From: Lingula anatina
Taxonomy: Eukaryota > Brachiopoda > Lingulata > Lingulida > Lingulidae
Assembly: GCF_001039355.2 (NCBI RefSeq)
Contig: NW_019774402.1
Location: 566,196-630,195, forward strand
Direction: 5' to 3'
Length of the DNA stretch: 64,000 nt
The position numbers and the translations under genes were made by a program. The notes beneath the pieces were generated by a model, which worked only from the letters and a program-made list of their open reading frames with translations, ran no database searches and had not been told where the DNA came from. Each line of letters opens with the position of its first letter. The stretch's first letter is position 1. Positions 21,131-33,300 of the stretch are shown here, piece by piece.

Positions 21131-24100
21131 TAAGGATATATCTAGATAAATTGTTTTGATGTTTGCAATGTTTTGATGTAAATCAATTTCTAAGGATGGT
21201 TCTCTTTCTGAAAAAAAATACTGATCTTTTTACTCTCTAATTTTACCAAACCTGAAAAAATAGTATAATAGAACCTATACCAGAATTTGATTCAGAGCAG
21301 ATCTTATTCTGGTCAAAAGGGTGGTTCTTTTAAACCCCCCCCCCCCCTCCAACACACCTCCCTAATGAAGGACCAGCATGTTATTTAAAACACATCACTT
21401 ATAATTGATACCACAGAATAGAGTTGAGACTAATACTCTCCTCATTCCTCCTCCTAGTTTGATGCCATGGATGCTTGTGATGCAGATGGTGAATGGAGTG
21501 AGGGATCTGAAGAAGAGGCAGCAGCCCTCTCTGAGCCAGATTCTGAACACAGTGAACCTGTAAAATCACCAAAGAAGAATGTATCGAAAAAGAATAAAAA
21601 ACAGCAACAAGACAGCCAAGAGAAAAAGCAACAAGAACAAAGACAATCAAAACAGAATCTTGGCAAAAGTAAAGAACTGTCATATTTGGGGAGAAACTCA
21701 CCCCTTAGAACAAGAACACAGTCTTTGCAGTCTTTGCAGAGTACCAAACTGCAACCAGTACTGAGCTCTGAGAACAAAAACAAATCCCTTTACAGATCAG
21801 TAGATGACATATTGGATAGAATTGACACTGAACTTCTGGCTTTGACAGCAGTACAGGTAAATGTTTCTTTTTGCATGTGCCTTAACATTTCATTTGGTCC
21901 TCAATTTTATTATTAGTCAAGTTTGTACATGTATGTAAGTACTAGTAAATTTTGATTTGTTTTTTTTCTAATTCAGAATACTAATGTTTATATATTATAT
22001 TATATTATATTATATTATATTATATTATATTATATTATATTATATTATATTATATTATATTATATTATATTATATTATATTATATTATACAGGGTGACCC
22101 CCCCAAAAAAAAAAAAAAAAAAAAAAATTATTAAATCCTACAAAGGGCCATCAAATTTCAGGACTTAAACTTTAATATATATATGATCATTCCCCAGAGT
22201 TTCAGTTATTTTGGTTGCTTTGCATAAAAGTTATGTTTTTTTAATATGCTCCAAAAGGCTTCCGAGGCATTGGATGCACACTTGCATATGTCACGAAAAA
22301 ATTGTCAATTTCTAGAACATATTCCTCTTTTGGGATTTTCCTGATTTTTGGTATGATTGCTAACCCCACTTTACTAATCACTTGATGCTTGTTCACACTT
22401 TTTGCTGATCAGCCACTCCTGAAATTGCTCTCTCAGTCAGGCTAGGGAGTAATTTGATGTGTAGGGATGGACCTGTCTTGCTGGAACCACTGTCCATCTT
22501 GATCAATGCCTCTGAATTGTCCCAGTGATGTCCAAAACTTCCTCAGCACTGCCACATAGCGATTTTGGGAGAGACTGATCAGCAGGAATGGATGTTGAGT
22601 GGGCATGGCATTTACCATACTTGAACCCCCCTCCTGATTTTTTCTGTGGGGGTTCCTCAAGGATAAAGTATAAAGTATACCAGAATCACCCTCAAATGAT
22701 GGGTGAACTGTGGGGAGCAATCAAGCAGAAATAAGGGAATTCCCAGAGGAGAATTGTGTTTGAGAAATTGACAAAATTTACGCGCTGTATGCAAGTGTGC
22801 AACCAATGCCTCAGAAGCCATATGGAGGATATTTCGAAAAGAACATAACTTTAATGCATAGTGAACAAGAAAACTGAAACTTTGGGGAATGATCATACAC
22901 ATGTTGAAGTTTAAGTCCAGCAACTTTCTTGAAATTTGATATTAGGCCACACTTTTTTATTTTTATGGATGACATCCTCTGGGGACCCCAAAATCGGTGC
23001 GAGCGGGCGAAAAAAAAAAAACAGTCCAAAAAAAAAAAAAACTGCTTAAGAAAAGTTATGTTTTCAGTACACAGCTGGAAACACTAATTTACCACAGAAA
23101 CACGTATCAAACTAACAACATGTCTTTATCCAAAATATTAAAGCATTGTGAATAGGGCCTACTTCGTAGAAAGGTAAAAAGTCATGAATATATATATATG
23201 CTGCATATTACCAAATCTATTTAAGGTTATTTCATGCATTCTGTTGGTATAGCAATCAATAAAACAAATATCAAATAAACAGCGTGTCTTTATTTGTACT
23301 CTCAGAAAATTTAAGCATTGTGAACATTTCACAGAATTGTTAAAAAATGAAGCAAAGATAGGCCTATGCTTCCTACTACCAAATCTAAAAAAGGTAATTT
23401 CGGTCGATGCCATTTTGTCTACTTCGACTCACACGTAGCAGCCAACTATTGGGTGGCCTGTCCAACCTTCAGTCCACCAAATACCACGACGCTCTTGTCG
23501 ACCCTTTTTTCGCTACAAAAAAAAACCCCGGTAAGCCTATGTGCTGCTTTGGACAGAATGTCACTGAAATTTTCCGGGCGATGATCGCTGGCCGCGGCCA
23601 GCCTTTCGTATAATTGTAAAAAGGTGATATCTCCATGTCCAATATCAATGGCAAACCAATCCAAAACGACGGACCCCGTTCTCTTTATGACTTTAATTGT
23701 CGTGTATTTTGAAATTAATGCTTGAGATGAATTTGACGGCAAAGCGGCCATATTTCCACGTGGTGATGATACGCATGCGCAGAAAGTTCATTTTCCGCAC
23801 TCGGAACTACTCGGATGTCTCCGCAGTCGACAATGACAGCATGGAGCTTGCGGAATTAGCCGAGGATTGCTGATTGCATTTCCGGCAAATTCAATAACGA
23901 CGTTTGCGACAACCGACTTCCTGGGGGGGGGATTTTTTTTTTTTTTTTTTTTTTGGAGAACGGATGAAAATCGGTGCGCGCGCAGGATGTCATCCATAAA
24001 ATTAAAAAAGTGTGGCCTTATATTATATCATATCATATCATATCATATCATATCATATCATATCATATCATATCATATTATAAAGACTCAATTGTGTTTC

Positions 24101-27100
24101 ACAGACCAGTTTTCCATCATCAACACCCCTATCCAATGAAAGGAAGCGTTTAAGCAAGTCTGAGAAAGATCTGCTGAAATGTCAAGGTGTTGAGTTTGAC
24201 ACAGCAGATGAAGTAGATGTTCACCCTAAGCTCCAAGGTGGGTATTATTTCAAGGAAAGGGACAAAAAATGAAAAGTTGTTGAAAATTTTGATTTTCTCA
24301 TTTTCAGATACCTTACTGACACATAATCATTTTTTAGCTGATAACTTATGTAGACATTAGAGACATTTTTCAAGAAAAAAAATTTTTTTCAATTCCTCAT
24401 ACTGTTTTAATAGTTCCTAATTTTTAAATCTATATAACAACAAATATATTATTAACTAGACTGTTTTAGTTCAGATCCACCACCACCATTCACACTAAAA
24501 TTCGCAAGTCCAGTAATAATCATTTAGCTGTACACTGATTGATTGCATTCAGTGAGAGTCCATGCAGAGTTGGATCAGTCTACATAGAACAATGAATGAA
24601 TGAATGAATGAATGAATGAATGAATTTTGCCATAGTTCATCAATGGACTGTTGGCCTCCTTTCATAAGCATGTCTATAATCTTGCTCCACACCATCCTGC
24701 CATATAATGATTATGTTAGTCATCCATATCATCAGTTCCTCCTTCAATAGATGCTAACACCAATCTCTCACCTCTCCTCTTCCAATGTCCAATACTTTCT
24801 GATCTTTTGCTCTTGGACTTCCTGCAGCATGCTATGGTCTTCTACTATTTCAACTTGTTGTCTAACCCACCCATTTGTTCTTTTCTCTGTCCATTTCAAT
24901 CTAAACACTCTTCTCCACAACCACATCTCAAAGGCATTGAACATTTTCTCTTCTTGTTTTCTGTACACTGATTTGTTTTCTGAGGGTCCACGCAGAACGA
25001 TAGTTTCATTGAAAATGAGCCTTAAGATTTGATCTTATTCTGGAACAAATGGTCAAATCTTCTGCAGCCTGAATGTGTTAAGCACACTATGATTGTAGCA
25101 TCTAATTTTTGCTACCACTCATCAGAGCTAAGTGTTTCCATATAGAATAACAGATAAATCAGAAGCTGGAGGCCAGATTACACAGTCATGTACCACTAAC
25201 ATATAGCTCTTTTTTTTATTCAGTTGTGGATATAATCTGTGGTATTCTTCTGTAAAATAATAATTTTGTAACTTGATTCTATATAATTTCAAGGATTTAG
25301 GATATATATCACAGAAAACCCTTGGTCGTTTTGACAGCTCATTGAAACCAGTTCAGTTTGAAATCTTTATCATACAATACAAATTTTGTTTATTTGGTTA
25401 TGGTATATTTGATATGACTTAACCTCTACATTTGCTCCTTGTATTTGTAAGAGAAAATAGTGTTCCCTTGTTTTTTTTTCATCAATGATTACTGTATTTG
25501 ATGCCAATCATCTCACTTATTGGTATTTCATGTTGCAGTGAAATGCGTAAATGAAAATTTCTGTTATTTAAAACATTCCTATATCAACTGGATGGGCCTA
25601 GGGGGTTTAAGACCAACATTTCAGTTTGACCCTGTGTAAATGTGCACTTGTCCTCTAAAATGATGATACTTTTTACATTTTCATTTTTTTTTTGTAATGG
25701 GTTAATATACACTAAATATTGGACCTTAAAGTTAAATCTAGCTTTTAGTTAAATTTTCATATACAGGCACTTACACTGTAAGTGTCTATATATATTCTGA
25801 TTGGTCTATCTGTCTGCGCCATAGCTGTCACTGTTTAACGCCTGGCTTTCACCCCATAACTGCCAAACCATATTTCTGTTTTACCTTAAAATTCCTGAGT
25901 GTCCTTTTTTTGTTAAAGAAGCAGGTAGCTTTTGAAAATCAGCATGATTGGTTTACATTTACGGTAATTATTCTGTTTTTTTTTTTTTTGGCACAATTTT
26001 GGTGACATTTCCCCCCTGACTGCCAGACCGTATTTTTGTTTTACTTTAAATTAACTGATAGGCTTTGTTTGGTAAAGAGGCAGGTTGCTTTCGAAAATGA
26101 TTGGTTTACATTCACAGAATTTTCCCTTTTTTTTTTCATTGTCTTTTATATCTCATGGAACTGAATCACCTGTAGTGCATAATGTTAGAGGGTAAGAGTG
26201 ATTATGCCATTTTCAAGCATTATGTAACAGTGCATCAAAATTGGCCAAAACATTTATTTGGTGCACTTTTTTCTGCGTAATGTCTGAATTTTTGTCAGCT
26301 TTGTTACCTTGTTTCCTTTATAGTGTCTGTATATTTGTAAGCTTTGGTGTCTAGTTTTTTTTTTTTTTTAAGAAGCATCTTGGCTAGATGAATTAACTTC
26401 TTTTCTATCAATCTATTTGATCAATAATATTAAATCAAAGGTGTGTGGTTACTATTCCAATTTGGGTCACAGTAACACACTATGGCCAGCAAATATATTT
26501 GGCAGTGTAACTGATTTATCACACATCACCTAAGGCAATAAAATCTCAAAATTGCGACACCTGCTTTTATGAAGTGCAACTTGTGCACTCATATAAGTAA
26601 TAAACTTTGCAGGTTATATTAATACTGCAATCTTTCCCTCCACTTAGAAGAACTAGGAAGATAGGAAACATTTCAAGTGTATGTTAGTTAAATGCATCTT
26701 TAGGACTTTCAGCATATTATGGGGTTTCAAATTCTAGATCTTGTCAAATTTTAATGGTAGGCCTCCGGTGGAAAGGTTCAGGCAACTTTGGAAGACTTGC
26801 TAATTCGTATGAAAAGAAAGATAAGAAATTAGAAATGAAACTTTTAGGGAATCAGTATTTTTTCCTTTGTTTATGATTTTAGTACTGGCTTTTTTTTTTG
26901 GGGGGGGGGGGGTAATATTTGCAATGAGAACAATCACATATAGTGATGCAGTATATATTCCTAAGACATAGTTCAATACTTAGTTCAATACCTGTTTCAC
27001 GCTTTACCTAATGGCAACAATATATGTAATTCCAGATCAGCAGTCTTTTCGCACCCTATCAGACAAGGATGGTGCTGACACGGGTTTAGGCAGCGGGAGC

Positions 27101-27302
27101 ATGATGGACAGCATGATATCTCTTTCTACTGAAATAGATCTCCACCAACCACAACAGCAACAAGAACAAGGAGACAGGTTACAAGACTTACAGCAGCAAC
27201 TGGAAATTGTATCCGAGGAAGAGAAACAGTTACAGGATGGGGCAGATGAGGATCAAGAATTAGACACAACAATGAAAGAAGAGGAACAATCTGAAAGTGA
27301 TG
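20087..27302 (+). CDS. N-terminal acidic exons 1-5 of the giant gene
   Basis: The exons 20087-20126, 20311-20393, 21458-21856, 24105-24237 and 27036-27302 give residues 1-307. The composition is strongly acidic with blocks of Ser/Asp, such as YDTSSDAETGTETDVD. A Lys/Gln-rich stretch (KNVSKKNKKQQQ) in exon 3 and a Gln-rich stretch in exon 5 follow. SVDDILDRIDTELLAL at the end of exon 3 could form an amphipathic helix. I recognise no domain. The introns of exons 3-6 hold most of the transposons described below. Confidence 0.75.
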
Positions 27303-30300
27303 GTAAATAAACATCTCAATGTAGAATGTACACATGTAATAGGGGTGTTTTATTTGCCATACACCCAACTGGTTGTGTCATTCATATTTCATTAAGATAA
27401 AGTACCTGTGTGTGATTACTACTAATTTCATATTGGAAAAATAAAAATTTCATAAAATGTTTAATTTCAATAATGCTGCTGTATTTATGAATTGAAGTAT
27501 GCCTTGCTATTGCCATTGCTGCTTAGGTTATCATTATATACATATTGTACTTAATCTTCACAATAGTGGTGTATTTGGCTACAATTAACCCTCTCTTAGT
27601 TTCACATGATAACTTTGTGTAATTATTTTGTCAAAGTTGGTGAATTTCACTGATAAAGATATCTTAGATGTTTGCAGTCTGCTCCCCTTTTTTAAAATCA
27701 TTAATACAGGTTGTGTGTTGCCTGACTATTAATCTCGTTAATGCTGTGATTTATATAGATATAAGTACACAGTAGAGCATGCCTTATTTATCCCTGGGGT
27801 ATGGAAGTCTTTGCTGCATTTAATGTCACACACAATACACCTGTGAAAGCAGCTATCCATTATGGTAATAAACAGATTTTTTTGTGTAAAATGAGCATGA
27901 CTGATTATATCAGGTACATGTGGCATTGATATTCATTATCTTTATAGTTCTGTTATAGTATAAGCTGCACCTATTATATGAGCTGACTTGTTTTTCAGAT
28001 GAAGAAGATCAGGAATTTCCAAAGGCAGATAGTGATCTTGATTCAGATACTGCACAGCAGATAGAGGAGAAATTTCAAGCAATAATGAAAAAGAAGAGAG
28101 GTAAGTCAAACACCAGTGAAGTGCAATAAGACAAGAGTTGTGGCATACATTTGTAATCATTTTGATAAATTGTAGCTAATTACTTAGAAATAAAAGAAGT
28201 TATTTGTTGAAAATTGAAGTTGTGCTAATTATGATTTGCTTTTTGTGTTGTTAATAACTTACTTATTGCCCAGTGTCAAATGATTGAATATGGTGCACAT
28301 GTATATTGTTTTTTTTTTTTTGTGATTGTTTGCATGAAGCATGTTAATTTATCCTGTTGTTTTTTCTTTGCTTCTTGAGTTTGTATGTTCTTTTTTTTCA
28401 CAATTGCTGTAGTTTTGCTCCTAGTATATCACTTTAACCAGCTTAATTACTTATTACACCCTGTTTGAGAATGCTAGATCACCAAAATACTCAGGATAGG
28501 GGTTCTGCATAAATAAGCAATGATACTTATATCTGGATATAATTTATATATGTATATCCAAAATGATTGAAGTTTGGTCACATGTTACATGGAAAATATT
28601 TGTACCTCCAGCACAGCACTGGCGGTACACATGGTTTTAGTCCCACCCCCTCTCGTCTTCCGTATCCGCCAGCTCCTACACCATGTCACCAATACCGCTC
28701 ATCCTCCTAAACTACAAGAGCCTTCGTACCCATCTCTTGGATTTAGGTCACATATAATCTCAACTCATTCCACATAAATTTTGGGCTTTGTTGGTGCTTG
28801 GGTCTAGGTGTGGCGCTTGTGGCAATGTATCCTTGTCCAAAATTTGCAAAATTAAATGCTAAATATCTCCCAAACCAAAGGAATTATGGGAAAAAATTTC
28901 TATAGATGGCTGACAGAAAATCATATGTGGAGATTTCGAATACGCCCTTGGATTTGAAATTTGTCGTCAATTTCAAGGTCAAATGGGCCAAAATTTTCTA
29001 AAAATGGCAATTTTTTGCGAGAAAAAATTATTTGTGCCGATTTTCAGAAACTACAGAGACCTAACCTATAATGTTATAGACAGGTGTTACCCTTAAGGTC
29101 ATCTTTCATCTTCATGAGTTTAGGGTAAACTGTACATTTTCACGGAAGAAGCAGCCATTAGATGCAGAAACTGAAAGCTCTCTCTAATTCTGGAAGCATA
29201 AATGCTAGAGACCTATTGTTTTGTGCATTTTGTAGAGCTTGTCAAGTGCAACACTGAAAGTGGTGTCCATTTTCTTGTTTCCATGTGGTTTACCAGTTGC
29301 GCTATATCAAAAAGTACTATGTGGTGGTGAAAATAAAATGTGAAATATGGTAATTTGCCATGAATTTTAAATGTCAGAAAAATATAGCATAAGGCATAGC
29401 AAGGGATGGACAACTTCCAGTCAAAACTGACAGAATTTCATGAAATTCAAACATGTGGAATTTCTGAGCACCTTCCGCCTCATGAATTTTGGCCAGAATG
29501 ATCTTTTGGTTATTTCAATTAATTGCTTCTGTACAAAATTCATGGCACGTTACTGTACCTCCAAAATTAGCAAAGATACACCCATAGTTACTATCAAACT
29601 TGAATAGGAAGTCATATACATTTAACTGTGACCTTGAAATTGACCTTTGACCTACTTTTCATCATGAACTGAACTTTGCAAGGTTTCTGTCCCTTACATC
29701 TCCAAAACTAACAGAGATATGCCCATAGTTGCTATTAAACTTGAATAAGAGGTCATAAACTGGCAATCTAACTGGGATCTTGAAATTGACCTAAGACCTA
29801 CTTTTTGCCATGAACCTTGCTTCACAAATTTGTATTTAAACTTTTACTTTTCTCCATGATTTTGTATTTAAATTGTTATTTTCAACAAAAATATTGAGAA
29901 TTCTTGTTTACTGCATTTTTTAGAGCTTGTCAAGCACAACACTGGAGGTGGTGTCCCTTTTTTTGTTTTGTTTTGTTTTCCATATGAATGCGCTTACTCC
30001 AGCTGGTGGTACAATACCCAGAGGCGCTATCGTCTCTTTGATCATCTGGGTTTAACTTACTCTTATCTAATGTGCCTCTTCGTATACAGACACACAAGTG
30101 TCTGAACACATTATCACCTGTGTCTCCCACATCATTTCAGTAGGAGGTAGAACCATGCATATTAATTTTTACGACACTAAATGAGATGCAGTGTTACAAT
30201 TTTGCTTCAGAATCATTGAGGTTACTCATTGTTCTTAGTTGCTGGTCTAGTTCAATAGTAGACATAGCACAATTATTCCTTATATTTTATTGAAATTTCT

Positions 30301-33300
30301 AAAAATTTCAATGACTTTGACCTTGTGGATACTGTAGCGTCCAAATGGTAACTCTGTTTCAGCTGAAACCTGTGGGTGTTACTTGAAGGCCTTCCTCCAA
30401 CTCTTTAGCTTAATTAAACATTTTTGCCTTTATAAGGGAAATTTTACATCACTTTCCGGGTCCAGAAACATATCCCTGATGATAAGCAGACTATTTTGAT
30501 AATAAAATGTTCCTGAAGTTCATGTTTGAATGCTCAGCATGCTCATTGCCTTACCCATCCCCACCACTCTGAGCTCATTCCTACTCATACACTGAGACAG
30601 CTTATGTCATTCCTACTCATACACTGAGACAGCTTATGTAGATGTACCTCTTTTACAGCTATTGAGTTGTACTCTTTTCAACTCTACTTTTGAACCCCAA
30701 TATCTAAGCTGTTTCTTTTTGCATGTCTCTAGATTTCTGATTGTGTTGTTATAAGAATGGGTTATTTATAATAACTTTTAGCTAATATACATTTTAAAAA
30801 AGATATTTATTATGGAATTTATCCTTGTATTTTATGTATATTATCTAAACATCTGACTAGACTGGCTTGATCCCATATTTTGTTAGTCTCACATAAGCAA
30901 AAACCTTAAAATTCATACCATTGCACAACATTATATATGTGTATTGAAAAATGAAATTAACATGCCAAGTAGTGCCCCACTTTTGTGCTATGATAATAAG
31001 CGGGTTTCGTAGTAACTGTAACTCATAGTTTGAATGTTGAATAGTATTGCCTATTGAATCAAAAGAATTTCAAGAAGCTTGTTCAAACAATGTTTGCAAA
31101 CATGTATTCTCACTTGGCAGTGAGGCATAAAATTTGAGTGACTGAATACTTAAGTTGTCATTGAGGTCTTAATTTACACGATTAGATAAATGAAATAGTC
31201 TGCATGGTTGCCTTAGATTAATACTTGTGCACTATTATTAGTTTAACACATGGTACATTCTTGCCTGGCATGTTCCGTTTGTGCTTGTACCACAAAATTT
31301 TACATTATTTAGCATTGGATAGGCTTTGAATAGGTTACGATTTCAAATTTGAATTTGCTGAACAAGTGCTGTGGAAGCTTCCAATAGCTGAAGACATTTT
31401 GTTGTAAGTGCATTTGGTGTTATTATGATAAAGATCACGTAAATTTCACTTGATTATTTTCGCATCAATTTTGCAAAACAAAAAAGAAATTGGATGAAAC
31501 ATTCTCAGAATAACACATAATTTTGCCAAAACATTATCAAAAGGGGTTTGATATTTAAACACATCAATAGCAACAGGATGAAATGGCAATGTATCAAATG
31601 AGTTGTATTGAATATTATTATCAAAGCCACTGACAGATTATTGGTGACTAAATTTGTTGTGAAATGTTTCTCGGTTAATGCCATACAGTGCTGAAGCAGT
31701 GGCAACCAGAGTGTGTATACCACCACTGCATATTTTATAGCGTATGTGCTGATGAAACTGAAAAACAATATCAAAGTAATGAACAGTCATTTCAGGTGTC
31801 ATCTGTCGCATGAGAGACTTGAGGTTTCACACTGCCAGAGTTTCAGGTGACAACATGATATACAGTATAGTCATCAGGTGGCTAAAAGTGTACTATGTAT
31901 GATTAGCATTTACAGGCTAACATATATGTCTTCTGAATTTGTTCAATGCAGAATTGTAGAGTTGAGTTNTCCTGTTGTTTTTTCTTTGCTTCTTGAGTTT
32001 GTATGTTCTTTTTTTTTCACAATTGCTGTAGTTTTGCTCCTAGTGTATCACTTTAACCAGCTTAATTACTTATTACACCCTGTTTGAGAATGCTAGATCA
32101 CCAAAATACTCAGGATAGGGGTTCTGCATAAATAAGCAATGATACTTATATCTGGATATAATTTATGTATGTATATCCAAAATTATTAAAGTTTGGTCAC
32201 ATGTTACATGGAAAATTATTGTACCTCCAGCACGGCACTGGCGGTACACATGGTTTTAGTCCCACCCCCTCTCGTCCTCCGTATCCGCCAGCTCCTACAC
32301 CATGTCACCAATACTGCTCATCCTCCTAAACTACAAGAGCCTTCGTACCCATCTCTTGGATTTAGGTCACACATAATCTCAACTCGTTCCACATAAATTT
32401 TGGGCTTTGTTGGTGCTTGGGTCTAGGTGTGGCACTTGTGGCAATGTATCCTTGTCCAAAATTTGCAAAATTAAATGCTAAATATCTCCCATACCAAAGG
32501 AATTATGGGAAAAATTTCTATAGATGGCTGACAGAAAACCATATGTGGAGATTTGTGCCCTTGGTGCCCTTGGATTCGACCTTTGACCTCAATTTCAAGG
32601 TCAAATGGGCCAAAATTTCCAAAAAAGGCAATTTTTTGTGAGAAAAAATTATTTGTGCCGATTTTCAGAAACTACAGAGACCTAACCTATAATGTTATAG
32701 ACAGGTGTTACCTTTAAGGTCATCTTTCATCTTCATGAGTTTAGGGTAAACTGTACATTTTCACGGGAGAAGCAGCCATTAGATGAAGAAACTGAAAACT
32801 CTCTATAATTCTGGAAGCATAAATGCTAGAGACCTATTGTTTTGTGCATTTTGTAGAGCTTGTCAAGCGCAACACTGAAAGTGGTGTCCATTTTTTTGTT
32901 TCCATGTGGTTTAATTACCAGTTGCGCTATATCAAAAAGTACTATGTGGTGGTGAAAATAAAATGTGAAATATGGTAATTTGCCATGAATTTCAAATATC
33001 AGAAAAGATGGCATAAGGCATCGCAAGGGACGGACAACTTCCAGTCAAAACTGACAGAATTTCATGAAATTCAAACATCTGGAATCTCTGAGCACCTTCC
33101 ACTTCATGAATTTTGGCCAGAATGATCTTTTGGTTATTTCAATTAATTGCTTCTGTACAAAATTCATGGCATGTTACTGTAACTCCAAAATTAGCAAAGA
33201 TACACCCATAGTTACTATCAAACTTGAATAGGAAGTCATATACATTTAACTGTGACCTTGAAATTGACCTTTGACCTACTTTTTATCATGAACTGAACTT

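Noticed and set aside
21399-21783. Antisense ORFs opposite exon 21458-21856
   Set aside because: Mirror of an acidic, Ser/Lys-rich sense exon, giving Cys/Phe/Leu-rich peptides without independent support.
28574-28777. ORF (MVTCYMEN...) conserved in both 3.6-kb copies, also at 32193-32396
   Set aside because: It is preserved only because the whole block is duplicated; the conservation is not biased to codon positions and the peptide has no recognisable features.
29930-30130. ORF pair at 29930-30130 and 33554-33790 (minus)
   Set aside because: Same reason: repeat-derived, includes the CAGACAC hairpin, and has no coding signature.
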